8,002 bases of DNA from Lachnospiraceae bacterium (GCA_017620345.1 JAFZQP010000070.1:1-8002); one strand, 5' to 3'; positions 1 to 7,695 are shown, counted from the stretch's first letter. Notes: a model not told the origin generated them from the sequence alone. Numbers and translations: made by a program.

Positions 1-2280
1 CACGGAAACTTCGGATCGGTGGACGGCGACAGCGCCGCTGCAATGAGGTACACGGAAGCAAGACTGTCCAAGATCTCAATGGAGATGCTTGCCGATATCG
101 GTAAGGATACGGTTGATTTTGTCCCGAACTTTGATGAGACGGAAAAGGAACCTACGGTTCTTCCTTCAAGATTTCCCAACCTTCTCGTAAACGGTACGAC
201 AGGTATCGCGGTAGGTATGGCAACGAACATCCCGCCTCATAACTTAAGGGAAGTTATAGATGCAGTAGTAAAGATCATTGATAACAGAGTAGAAGAAGAC
301 AGGGATACAGAGATTGACGAACTGCTCGATCTTATCAAAGGACCTGATTTTCCTACAGGCGGTGTTATACTCGGACGCCGTGGGATAGAGAGTGCTTACA
401 GGACAGGACGCGGCAAGATAAAGGTTCGCGGAGTCAGCGATATAGTTCTTCTTGATAACGGCAAGAGTCAGATCGTGATCACGGAACTTCCGTTCCTTGT
501 TAATAAGGCAAGGTTGCTCGAGAAGATCGCTGAGCTTGTCAGAGACAAGAAGATAGACGGTATCACGGATCTTCGTGATGAATCGGACAGAGAAGGTATG
601 CGTGTTGTCGTAGAGCTTCGTCGTGATGTCAACGCCAACATCGTACTTAACCAGCTGTACAAACATACACAACTTCAGGATACGTTCGGTGTTATAAACC
701 TTGCTCTCGTCGGTAACGAGCCGAAGGTCATGAATCTTCTTGAGATGCTTCATTACTATCTCAAGCATCAGGAAGATGTTGTAACGAGACGTACCAAATA
801 CGACCTTAACAAGGCAGAAGAGCGAGCTCATATTTTACAGGGTCTGCTCATCGCACTTGACAATATCGATGAAGTCATAGCTATCATTAGAGGCAGTGCA
901 AACGTAGCCGAAGCCAAAGATAAACTGATGGAGAGGTTCGGACTTTCCGAGGCTCAGGCAGCAGCGATCGTGGAGATGAGGCTGCGTGCTCTTACCGGTC
1001 TGGAAAGAGAAAAGCTTGAGAGCGAGTATGCCGAACTGCAGAAGAAGATCGCCGAGTACAAGGCTATACTGGCTGATGAAAAACTCCTTCTCGGAGTCAT
1101 CAAATCAGAGATACTTGAGATCGCAGATAAATTCGGAGATGAGAGAAGGACACAGATCGGTCTTGATGATTCGGATCTTACAAACGAGGATCTGATCCCG
1201 ATGGAAAATACCGTCATCGCGATGACGAGTCTCGGATATATCAAGCGCATGACCGTTGATAACTTCAAGGCGCAGAACCGCGGCGGCAAAGGTATCAAGG
1301 GAATGAAGACGATAGACGAGGATTACATCGAAGATCTTCTCATGTGTAATACCCATCAGTCGATCATGTTCTTTACGAACTACGGAAGAGTATACCGCAA
1401 GAAGGCATATGAGATACCCGAAGCAGGACGTAACTCACGCGGAGTTGCCATTGTCAATCTCTTACAGCTCCAGGGCGGAGAAAAGATATCGGCGATGATC
1501 CCCGTTACCGAAGTCAATGAGAACAAGAACCTTCTGATGGTAACAAGAAAAGGAACCGTCAAGAAGACCAATATACTTGAATATAACAACATCCGTAAGA
1601 AAGGTCTGATCGCGATCACTCTCCGTGATGATGACGAGCTTATCGAGGTCAAGACAACTGATAAGGATTCGGATATATTCCTTGTAACAAAACAGGGTAT
1701 GTGTATCCGCTTCAAGGAAACGGATGTAAGATCCACGGGAAGATCTTCCATGGGCGTTATCGGAATGAATCTTGCCGACGGTGATGAGATCGTCGGAATG
1801 CAGATCAATTCCCAAGGTGATTCGCTTCTCATAGTATCGGAGCTTGGCTTCGGAAAACGTACCGAACTGTCCGAATTCCATGTACAGCGTCGTGGCGGAA
1901 AGGGTGTCAAGTGCTACAAGATCATGGAGAAGACAGGTGATGTTGTAGGCGTCAAGGCAGTTACCGATGAGCATGAGATCATGATGATAACCGATCAGGG
2001 TATCATAATCCAGCTTCGTATGGAGGATATCAAGGTTATTTCAAGAAACACTTCAGGTGTCAAGATGATCAGCCTCGACAAGGGCGTCAAGGTAGCCAAG
2101 ATTGCGAAGGTAAGAGAGAAGATCTCCGACGGTGACAAGGATATCGATATGGAAGACATAGACGATGTTGTCATCAATGTAGCAAAGTCCGATGAACCTG
2201 TTGTGATCATTCATGATGAAGTTGATGTGGATGATGACGAGGAAGATACAAGATTTGATGGTGCAGATGATGAAGATTGA
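1..2280 (+). CDS. gyrA: DNA gyrase subunit A, 5'-truncated by window edge
   Basis: This is the A subunit of DNA gyrase, which cuts and rejoins DNA and wraps it to introduce negative supercoils, working with GyrB in the cytoplasm. The frame is open from base 1 and reads [20 protein letters not shown], the active-site segment; the catalytic tyrosine is codon 49-51 (Tyr122 in E. coli numbering). About 105 N-terminal codons, including most of the quinolone-resistance region, therefore lie outside the window, and the apparent GTG start at 19 is not the real start. The rest of the cleavage domain and coiled coil runs to about base 1160. The DNA-wrapping beta-pinwheel follows (about 1160-2130), with GyrA-box motifs QNRGGKG at 1273-1293 and QRRGGKG at 1885-1905; these favour GyrA over ParC. 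An Asp/Glu-rich tail ends the protein (2117-2277). Full length would be about 864 residues, normal for the family. Confidence 0.97.
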   Translation, partial: HGNFGSVDGDSAAAMRYTEARLSKISMEMLADIGKDTVDFVPNFDETEKEPTVLPSRFPNLLVNGTTGIAVGMATNIPPHNLREVIDAVVKIIDNRVEEDRDTEIDELLDLIKGPDFPTGGVILGRRGIESAYRTGRGKIKVRGVSDIVLLDNGKSQIVITELPFLVNKARLLEKIAELVRDKKIDGITDLRDESDREGMRVVVELRRDVNANIVLNQLYKHTQLQDTFGVINLALVGNEPKVMNLLEMLHYYLKHQEDVVTRRTKYDLNKAEERAHILQGLLIALDNIDEVIAIIRGSANVAEAKDKLMERFGLSEAQAAAIVEMRLRALTGLEREKLESEYAELQKKIAEYKAILADEKLLLGVIKSEILEIADKFGDERRTQIGLDDSDLTNEDLIPMENTVIAMTSLGYIKRMTVDNFKAQNRGGKGIKGMKTIDEDYIEDLLMCNTHQSIMFFTNYGRVYRKKAYEIPEAGRNSRGVAIVNLLQLQGGEKISAMIPVTEVNENKNLLMVTRKGTVKKTNILEYNNIRKKGLIAITLRDDDELIEVKTTDKDSDIFLVTKQGMCIRFKETDVRSTGRSSMGVIGMNLADGDEIVGMQINSQGDSLLIVSELGFGKRTELSEFHVQRRGGKGVKCYKIMEKTGDVVGVKAVTDEHEIMMITDQGIIIQLRMEDIKVISRNTSGVKMISLDKGVKVAKIAKVREKISDGDKDIDMEDIDDVVINVAKSDEPVVIIHDEVDVDDDEEDTRFDGADDED

Positions 2281-2293
2281 GAGAGAGTAGATC

Positions 2294-3253
2294 ATGGCTA
2301 AGAAAAAAAACGTGTATGAAAATTACAAGCTGTCAGTAGTGGTTCCCGTGTACAATGAGGAGAACGGCATCAAGCCTTTCCTTGTAAGGACGGAAGCCGT
2401 TATGAAGAAACTCGGATGTGATTACGAGATAATCTTTTCTCTTGATCCTTCGACCGACAGGACTTACGAAGTCATCAAGGAAAACATGCAGCGCAACCGT
2501 AATATCAAGCTTATCACTATGAGCAGGAGATTCCGTCAGGCTGCGGCTACGATGGCAGGTGTCCTTAACTGTACGGGCGATATATGTGTTGTCATCGATG
2601 TGGATCTGCAGGATCCTCCGGAGGTGATACTTGATCTTGTTGCAAAATGGAAGGAAGGATACGATGTTGTCTATGCCCAGAGGATAGACCGTCAGGGTGA
2701 GACGAAGATCAGAAAGATCATCGACCTTACCGCATACCGTGTGATCAATTTCCTTTCGAGCGTGGAGATACCTGTTGATACGGCTGATTTTCGCCTTATC
2801 AACCGTCGTGTCATAGAAGAGATCAGGAAGATGCCCGAGACCAACATGTTCTTCAGAGGTATGGTAAGTTATGTCGGTTTCAAACAGGCTGCGGTAAGAT
2901 ACCACAGGGAAGCAAGGGAAGCGGATGTATCCAAATATAACCGTCTGTGGGGAGAGTTCCGTATGGGATTTCACGGGATATTCTGCTTCTCCAGTAAGCC
3001 TCTTGAATATGTGACTTTTCTTGGAGGTTTCATGACGGCATTCGGAACGCTTCTCGGAATGATCCACGGTATCAGAAGACTGTGTGATGACCGTGATGAA
3101 TCGAAGAACGCCGGACTTGTCAGTCTCATCTGGTTCATGGGAGGACTTATCGTATTTGTATGCGGCATCCTCGGAGAATACGTGACCAGGATATATGATG
3201 ACGTCAAGGGAAGACAGAGATTCATCATCGATGAGTTTGATGAGAACGAATAA
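2294..3253 (+). CDS. Family 2 glycosyltransferase, GtrB/CsbB/DPM1-like, membrane-anchored
   Basis: A 319-residue GT-A fold glycosyltransferase of the polyprenyl-phosphate type, expected to move a sugar from a nucleotide donor to undecaprenyl phosphate on the cytoplasmic membrane face. Visible marks are the N-terminal strand LSVVVPVYNEE (residues 13-23), the metal/nucleotide motif DVDLQDPPE (102-110), the RxxRxGExxxR segment (130-140), DFRLINRRV (165-173) and SKYNRLWGEF (213-222). Two C-terminal hydrophobic segments follow (about 237-259 and 274-296) and a charged cytoplasmic tail, the usual GtrB/CsbB architecture and length. The common DDGS motif reads LDPSTDRT (50-57). The start lies 13 bases after the gyrA stop, preceded by a purine-rich GAGAGAG at 2281-2287, so it may be expressed by read-through from gyrA. 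The sugar cannot be read from the sequence. The family call is secure; the CsbB-like role is inference, strengthened by the YfhO-family gene downstream. Confidence 0.9.
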   Translation: MAKKKNVYENYKLSVVVPVYNEENGIKPFLVRTEAVMKKLGCDYEIIFSLDPSTDRTYEVIKENMQRNRNIKLITMSRRFRQAAATMAGVLNCTGDICVVIDVDLQDPPEVILDLVAKWKEGYDVVYAQRIDRQGETKIRKIIDLTAYRVINFLSSVEIPVDTADFRLINRRVIEEIRKMPETNMFFRGMVSYVGFKQAAVRYHREAREADVSKYNRLWGEFRMGFHGIFCFSSKPLEYVTFLGGFMTAFGTLLGMIHGIRRLCDDRDESKNAGLVSLIWFMGGLIVFVCGILGEYVTRIYDDVKGRQRFIIDEFDENE

Positions 3254-3255
3254 GC

Positions 3256-3259
3256 AGGA
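3256..3259 (+). promoter_or_regulatory. Weak Shine-Dalgarno that supports the start at 3264
   Basis: An AGGA lies four bases before the ATG at 3264. The reading frame is open further upstream, with ATGs at 3195, 3198, 3231 and 3240, but those would overlap the glycosyltransferase and add residues unlike any family N-terminus. The spacing is tight, so this is a supporting rather than decisive signal. Confidence 0.5.
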
Positions 3260-3263
3260 TGAT

Positions 3264-4106
3264 ATGAGAGATATACCTGTAGAAACAGTTACAAATGAAA
3301 TAGAAGATATGTGTATAAAGGTATGCCACGAACTGTCGGATGACATGAAGGCATGCCTTTATGATGCATGTGATAAAGAGACATCGGATATCGGCAGGAA
3401 GATACTGGGCCAGCTTAAGGAAAACCTTGATATAGCAAAGGAAGAGATGATCCCGATATGTCAGGATACGGGCATGGCGGTCATTTTTCTCGCGGTCGGT
3501 CAGGATGTACACTTTACCGGTGGCAGCATAGAAGATGCGATCAATGAAGGGGTCAGGTGCGGATATACGAAGGGATTTCTTCGCAAATCCGTTGTATCCG
3601 ATCCGATAGAACGTGTTAACACAAAAGATAATACTCCCGCGGTCATACATTATGAGATAGTTCCGGGGGATAAAGTCAGCATCACTCTGGCTCCAAAAGG
3701 ATTCGGTTCCGAGAACATGAGCCGCGTGTTCATGCTCAAGCCTGCAGACGGGATAGAAGGCGTCAAAAATGCGATCATAACTGCCGTAAGAGATGCGGGC
3801 CCCAATGCATGTCCTCCGATGGTCGTGGGTGTCGGTATAGGCGGGACATTTGAAAAGTGTGCCCTTATGGCAAAGAAAGCACTTACGAGACCTGCCGGAG
3901 AGCATTCATCAATAGCATATGTGAAGGATCTTGAGGAAGAGATGCTGGAAGCCGTCAACGCACTTGACATCGGCCCTGCGGGTCTTGGCGGATCGACAAC
4001 GGCTTTTGCCGTCAACATCGAAACGTATCCGACACATATTGCAGGACTGCCTGTTGCGGTCAATATCTGCTGTCATGTGAACAGGCACATCACAAGGGAG
4101 ATATGA
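3264..4106 (+). CDS. Fe-S hydro-lyase alpha subunit (class I fumarase / tartrate dehydratase type)
   Basis: The alpha subunit of a two-subunit, [4Fe-4S]-dependent hydro-lyase, most likely interconverting fumarate and malate; L(+)-tartrate dehydratase is the alternative within the same family. From the ATG at 3264 the product is 280 residues starting MRDIPVE, matching the family's usual MRxI start and length. The hallmarks are PICQDTGMA (residues 64-72), NTPAVIHYEIVPGD (123-136), APKGFGSENMSR (143-154), NACPPMVVGVGIGGTFEK (181-198), GLGGSTTAFAVNIETYPTHIA (240-260) and NICCHVNRH (267-275). Cys66, Cys183 and Cys269 or Cys270 are the candidate cluster ligands. The beta subunit follows after 4 bases and the glycosyltransferase ends 10 bases upstream, so the three are probably co-transcribed. 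No metabolic reason for pairing it with gyrA or the glycosyltransferase is evident. Confidence 0.93.
   Translation: MRDIPVETVTNEIEDMCIKVCHELSDDMKACLYDACDKETSDIGRKILGQLKENLDIAKEEMIPICQDTGMAVIFLAVGQDVHFTGGSIEDAINEGVRCGYTKGFLRKSVVSDPIERVNTKDNTPAVIHYEIVPGDKVSITLAPKGFGSENMSRVFMLKPADGIEGVKNAIITAVRDAGPNACPPMVVGVGIGGTFEKCALMAKKALTRPAGEHSSIAYVKDLEEEMLEAVNALDIGPAGLGGSTTAFAVNIETYPTHIAGLPVAVNICCHVNRHITREI
4094..4100 (+). promoter_or_regulatory. Shine-Dalgarno for the beta subunit
   Basis: AAGGGAG lies inside the last codons of the alpha subunit and 10 bases before the ATG at 4111. A nearer ATG at 4103 is in a different frame and does not give a family protein. The placement fits coupled translation of the two subunits. 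Confidence 0.6.
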
Positions 4107-4110
4107 AAAC

Positions 4111-4638
4111 ATGGATAAACATATATCGGTCCCTTTTGACAAAACGGTTTCGCAAACTCTTCATGCCGGAGATTACGTTTATCTGTCCGGCACGGTATAT
4201 GTCGCAAGGGATGCCGCTCACAAGAGGATGATCGAGGCGCTTGAAAGAAACGAAGATCTTCCGTTTGATATCAAGGATCAGACGATCTATTATATGGGTC
4301 CTTCACCCGCACGTGAAGGAAAAATCATCGGTTCTGCGGGACCTACGACTGCCAGCCGCATGGATAAATATGCGCCGACTCTTATGGATCTCGGGATGAC
4401 GGGCATGATCGGCAAGGGCAGAAGATCTGCCGCCGTAGCTGATGCGATGAAGAAAGATCATGTAACTTACTTTGCCGCAGTCGGCGGAGCCGGAGCGCTT
4501 CTTAGTAAATGCATCACGGACTCCGAAGTGATAGCTTATGAAGACCTCGGAACAGAGGCTGTAAGAAAACTTACGATACATGATTTTCCGGTGATCGTTG
4601 TAATGGACTGCCATGGCGGGTGCCTGTACAAGGCATGA
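4111..4638 (+). CDS. Fe-S hydro-lyase beta subunit (class I fumarase / tartrate dehydratase type)
   Basis: The partner of the preceding alpha subunit. In single-chain class I fumarases this region is the C-terminal domain, so the two genes equal one split enzyme. The 175-residue product is typical for a beta subunit. The conserved segments are AGDYVYLSGTVYVARDAAHKR (residues 19-39, with the family's RDAAHKR), YYMGPSPA (60-67), GSAGPTTASRMDKY (74-87), GMIGKGRRS (98-106), FAAVGGAGALLSKCI (121-135) and AYEDLG (142-147). The GPTTxxRMD and GKGxRS stretches are those expected to contribute substrate-binding residues. The C-terminus reads VVMDCHGGCLYKA, with two cysteines where many homologues have a different ending; no function is assigned to them. 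No terminator is visible after the stop, and the tRNA promoter begins 14 bases later. Fumarase is preferred over tartrate dehydratase only as the commoner activity. Confidence 0.92.
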   Translation: MDKHISVPFDKTVSQTLHAGDYVYLSGTVYVARDAAHKRMIEALERNEDLPFDIKDQTIYYMGPSPAREGKIIGSAGPTTASRMDKYAPTLMDLGMTGMIGKGRRSAAVADAMKKDHVTYFAAVGGAGALLSKCITDSEVIAYEDLGTEAVRKLTIHDFPVIVVMDCHGGCLYKA

Positions 4639-4651
4639 AAGACTATAGAGT

Positions 4652-4680
4652 TTGACAAACGAAATCCTATCTAATATAAT
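4652..4680 (+). promoter_or_regulatory. Perfect-consensus sigma-A promoter for tRNA-Ser
   Basis: TTGACA at 4652-4657 and TATAAT at 4675-4680 are both exact consensus hexamers, separated by 17 bases. Transcription should start near 4686-4688, giving a 5' leader of about 32 bases before the mature tRNA. This strength and position fit a stable RNA gene. It is also the only clear promoter upstream of the genes at 4866 and 5107. Confidence 0.9.
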
Positions 4681-4718
4681 TACATAACTGATATAGAAAG
4701 ATAGACTACAGCATTATT

Positions 4719-4806
4719 GGAGAAATACTCAAGAGGCTGAAGAGGCGCCCCTGCTAAGGGTGTAGGTCGGGCAACCGGCGCGAGGGTTCAAATCCCTCTT
4801 TCTCCG
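4719..4806 (+). tRNA. tRNA-Ser, anticodon GCU
   Basis: A complete class II tRNA of 88 bases reading AGC/AGU serine codons. The acceptor stem is GGAGAAA (4719-4725) with TTTCTCC (4799-4805). The D stem is CTC/GAG (4728-4730, 4742-4744). The anticodon stem is CGCCC/GGGTG (4746-4750, 4758-4762), around a loop with GCT at 4753-4755. The long variable arm GTCGG-GCAA-CCGGC (4766-4779), with a GNRA-type loop, is the serine identity feature. The T stem is GAGGG/CCCTC (4782-4786, 4794-4798) with loop TTCAAAT. The discriminator base is G4806. The following bases are CTA, so CCA is not encoded and must be added after transcription. Confidence 0.97.
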
Positions 4807-4814
4807 CTAACATC

Positions 4815-4840
4815 GGATGGCAGACTCTGCCATCCTTTTT
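4815..4840 (+). terminator. Rho-independent terminator after tRNA-Ser
   Basis: An 8-bp perfect stem, GGATGGCA (4815-4822) with TGCCATCC (4828-4835), encloses the loop GACTC and is followed directly by five T residues. It begins 8 bases after the tRNA and ends 25 bases before the next start codon, so it lies between the tRNA promoter and the downstream TSCPD and YfhO-family genes. Confidence 0.88.
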
Positions 4841-4854
4841 ACACTAAACATATC

Positions 4855-4861
4855 AAGGAGG
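4855..4861 (+). promoter_or_regulatory. Strong Shine-Dalgarno for the TSCPD-domain gene
   Basis: AAGGAGG is a near-perfect complement of the 16S 3' end, 4 bases before the ATG at 4866. It is the strongest ribosome binding site in the window and fixes the start of this small gene. It begins 15 bases after the terminator T-run. Confidence 0.8.
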
Positions 4862-4865
4862 TCCT

Positions 4866-5120
4866 ATGCATTACACTTACAAACCAAACGGAGTATGCTC
4901 CAGACAGATTGATTTTGACATAATAGGAGACGTGATCACAAACATAGCCTTCACGGGAGGCTGTAACGGAAACCTTAAAGCGATCTCCAAACTCTGCAAC
5001 GGCATGACCGTATCCGAGATCGAAGCCAAGCTTCTCGGAAATAACTGTAACGGAAGAGGGACTTCGTGTGCAGACCAGTTTGCACTGGCTGTAAGAGAGG
5101 CATTTAATGCCGCTAAGTAA
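4866..5120 (+). CDS. TSCPD-domain cysteine protein (TIGR03905-type), function unknown
   Basis: An 84-residue cytoplasmic protein without signal peptide or membrane segment. It matches the small family recognised by four conserved cysteines and the TSCPD motif; a related domain occurs at the C-terminus of B12-dependent ribonucleotide reductases. The pattern here is GVCSRQIDFDI (residues 9-19), FTGGCNGNLKAISKLCNG (29-46) and C61 followed by TSCADQ (66-71). Cysteines are at 11, 33, 44, 61 and 68, enough for a metal site, although metal binding is inference. The name-giving proline is replaced by alanine (TSCAD). The start is fixed by AAGGAGG at 4855. The 3' end overlaps the YfhO-family gene by 14 bases in another frame, suggesting coupled translation. 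The role is unknown, and a link to the neighbouring membrane protein is not established. Confidence 0.87.
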   Translation: MHYTYKPNGVCSRQIDFDIIGDVITNIAFTGGCNGNLKAISKLCNGMTVSEIEAKLLGNNCNGRGTSCADQFALAVREAFNAAK

Positions 5121-7695
5121 CAGGAAAAATACACTGATCACTCTGCTGGCATTTCTTTTACCGGCATTGATCATGATGCTCATTTTTGTCATAGGCAGCT
5201 ATGCCCCGTTTGGGAAGGTATCGATCCTTGTGGCAGATATGAGATATCAGTTCGTCGATTATATCGGCTACATGAAGTCGGTGTTCTTCGGCAACAACGA
5301 TCTGTTCTATACCTTCTCCAAAACGTTCGGCGGAGACATGATGGGATTTGCGGCGTATTATCTTTTCAATCCGTTCTTCCTGATACTGCTTCTGTTTCCG
5401 AATGATATACTGCCTGTAGGTATAGTCATAATGATGATCCTGATCTGCGGATCGATGGGACTGAGTTTTTACATAATGCTCCGCGGGATCTGGGGCAACA
5501 GATTTTCATCTCTTTTGTTTTCAACCGCATATGCCATGATGGGTTACAACATGGCATATATCAACTGCATTCACTATTTCTTCAGTGTGATAATGCTTCC
5601 GCTCGTGATCCTCGGACTCTACAGGATGATGACCGACAGAAGACCCAGCAAACTGTATATAACAGCTGCCGCAGCTGCGGTGATCTCATGTTATTACATC
5701 GGGTATATGATACTCATCTTTACGGCGGCGTTCTTCATATGCTTCATGATATCGGGAAATGTTGAATATAAGGACATGAAGGACAGGATCAGGAACGCAT
5801 GGACTGTTCTGTACAGCACGCTTCTTGCCGTGGGGATATCGGCATTTTCACTGCTTTCCGTGATCATGTCACTTCAGGGGCAGAAGAAAGCGGTTCTGAA
5901 GGGATTGACTTTGTCGAGGAATTTCAACATACTCGAATTCTTTTCCGGACTGTACGCGGGGTCCTTTAAAGGGAATATCTCCGATGGGCTTCCGATCATA
6001 TATTGCAGTGTCACTGCGGTAGTATTCGTTTTTTTCTATTTTGCAAACAGAACGATAGCCATAAGAAAAAAGATATGCTGCGCTGTTTTGTTTCTGTTTC
6101 TGATCGCAGGATATCTGTTTGATGCACTTAACATTGCATGGCACGGATTTGCTTCTCCGATAGGTTTTCCTTACAGGAATTCATTTCTGTTTTCATTCCT
6201 GATGCTGTTCATTGGATATAACGGCTTCATTCATATCAAAGATGAATTCAAAAAAAGCAGTGCAAATATACTGGTGATCATCTTCATACTCTATTCAGCA
6301 TATCTGTATCTCATAGGAAGCAGTTATGTCGGTATCAGATCCATTCTGATCACATTTCTGACTATGTCAGCTTTACTGATCCTTGTAGTAGCGATAAATG
6401 AAAAAAACAGATACATCGTTCCCGCGCTGGTGGGACTGTTCATGCTGCAGATAGCGGACAGCATTTATAACGGATGTGTATCGGTTGATGCGTATTTTGA
6501 TGATAAATATGCGGAAACCGAGAGTCTTCAGGCATATAAAGATTACATCGATCAGACACAGGCACTGGTGGACCATATCAACGAACAGGATCGATCATTT
6601 TTCAGGATGGACAAGATGTACCGTCGCACTCATAATGATCCGCTCATGTTTTCGTATAACGGACTGTCTCATTTCAGTTCATGTGAAACGAAACAGGTCA
6701 AGACTTTCATGGGACGAATGGGCTTTCGAGATAATGTGACGTGGGCTTTCTATGGAGACTCCAGCACAGGATTTGCGGATTGTTTCATGGGTCTTAAATA
6801 TCTGCTGTCCCAGTTTGATGAAACATGTAAGCCGTACAAAAGTATCTATACGGATGAGAATGCCAAAAGGATATTCCTTAATCCTTATGCGCTCTCACTC
6901 GGCTTCGGAATGGATGATTCCGTTAAATATATCAATATGAATGAAAAAGATCCGTTCAAGCTTCAGAACGATATAGCCAGCCGTTTTACACGGACCAACT
7001 ATCAGATCTACCATCCTGTTAAGATATCAAATGTGATACTTGAAAACGCAACGGAATCCGATCATGTCTATACGAAGACGGATCCCGAAAAAGAAGCAAG
7101 TGTCGAATATGTAATGTCGATAACAAGCAGTAACTTCATATATATGTACTTCGATGCGCCGACATTCCAGAATACAACGCTGTACATAAACGGCGATGAA
7201 AAAGGAAACTACTTCAGTGAATATGACTGGTCGATCCGTGAGGGCGGATATTATAACCCGGGTGAACAGATAAGCATAAAGTTCATGATAGAAGATGATA
7301 CTCTTGAGATCGACAATGCATATTTCTATTATGAAAGTCCTCATGTCCTGAAGGCATGGTACAAGGATGCGATGGTAACAACCTGTAATATTGAAAAGAT
7401 ATCAAGCTCACATCTGAAGGCAGATGTTGATGTCAGGAACGGTTCAAAATATATCGTGTTCTCTATTCCCTATGAGGAAGACTGGACTGTAAAGCTCGAC
7501 GGAAAAAAGGTTAAGCCCGTCAAAGTCATGGATGCACTCATGGCTGTTAAGATAACAGGTGGCGAACATAATATAGAGCTTCGCTATATCCCAAGAGGAT
7601 TGAAAGTGGGAACACCCATTTCGATCCTGTCACTCATCACTACATTTTGTGTTGTTTTCGTCCATTTTAAGAAAAAGACACAAGAAAAAAAATAA
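5107..7695 (+). CDS. YfhO-family polytopic membrane protein, putative GT-C-type glycosyltransferase
   Basis: An 862-residue integral membrane protein of the YfhO family. In B. subtilis, YfhO is the proposed extracytoplasmic transferase that glycosylates lipoteichoic acid with sugars carried on undecaprenyl phosphate. The first hydrophobic helix (about residues 10-30) is followed by an external loop reading ADMRYQFVDY (43-52), with the family's acidic D-x-x-x-Q pattern typical of GT-C active sites, and then FSKTFGGDMMG (70-80). About a dozen further membrane segments run to residue 452. A roughly 380-residue external domain follows (about 453-834). It ends with the family signature IPYEEDWTVKLDGKK (787-801) and GGEHNIELRYIPRGLKVG (818-835). 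A last helix (about 836-854) and a lysine-rich cytoplasmic end close the protein. AGAGAGG at 5094-5100 precedes the ATG, which lies within the TSCPD gene. The family is secure; acceptor and sugar are unknown. Confidence 0.9.
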   Translation: MPLSNRKNTLITLLAFLLPALIMMLIFVIGSYAPFGKVSILVADMRYQFVDYIGYMKSVFFGNNDLFYTFSKTFGGDMMGFAAYYLFNPFFLILLLFPNDILPVGIVIMMILICGSMGLSFYIMLRGIWGNRFSSLLFSTAYAMMGYNMAYINCIHYFFSVIMLPLVILGLYRMMTDRRPSKLYITAAAAAVISCYYIGYMILIFTAAFFICFMISGNVEYKDMKDRIRNAWTVLYSTLLAVGISAFSLLSVIMSLQGQKKAVLKGLTLSRNFNILEFFSGLYAGSFKGNISDGLPIIYCSVTAVVFVFFYFANRTIAIRKKICCAVLFLFLIAGYLFDALNIAWHGFASPIGFPYRNSFLFSFLMLFIGYNGFIHIKDEFKKSSANILVIIFILYSAYLYLIGSSYVGIRSILITFLTMSALLILVVAINEKNRYIVPALVGLFMLQIADSIYNGCVSVDAYFDDKYAETESLQAYKDYIDQTQALVDHINEQDRSFFRMDKMYRRTHNDPLMFSYNGLSHFSSCETKQVKTFMGRMGFRDNVTWAFYGDSSTGFADCFMGLKYLLSQFDETCKPYKSIYTDENAKRIFLNPYALSLGFGMDDSVKYINMNEKDPFKLQNDIASRFTRTNYQIYHPVKISNVILENATESDHVYTKTDPEKEASVEYVMSITSSNFIYMYFDAPTFQNTTLYINGDEKGNYFSEYDWSIREGGYYNPGEQISIKFMIEDDTLEIDNAYFYYESPHVLKAWYKDAMVTTCNIEKISSSHLKADVDVRNGSKYIVFSIPYEEDWTVKLDGKKVKPVKVMDALMAVKITGGEHNIELRYIPRGLKVGTPISILSLITTFCVVFVHFKKKTQEKK

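Noticed and set aside
19..21. GTG as the gyrA start codon.
   Set aside because: The frame is open to base 1 and the upstream residues HGNFGS belong to the conserved active-site segment, so the gene is cut by the window edge.
244..831. Long minus-strand reading frames opposite gyrA, the glycosyltransferase and the hydro-lyase genes.
   Set aside because: They are antisense shadows of well-conserved coding regions, with no ribosome binding sites and no recognisable protein features.
3195..3263. A longer N-terminus for the hydro-lyase alpha subunit.
   Set aside because: It would overlap the glycosyltransferase by 59 bases and add 23 residues that do not resemble the family, whereas the ATG at 3264 gives the typical MRxI start and has an AGGA before it.
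4621..4635. Inverted repeat TGCCT/AGGCA at the end of the beta-subunit gene as a terminator.
   Set aside because: The stem is only 5 bp, lies inside the coding region, and is not followed by a T-run.
4787..4813. A promoter inside the tRNA (TTCAAA and TAACAT) for the downstream genes.
   Set aside because: The spacer is 15 bases and both hexamers are imperfect; the first is simply the T-loop sequence common to tRNAs.
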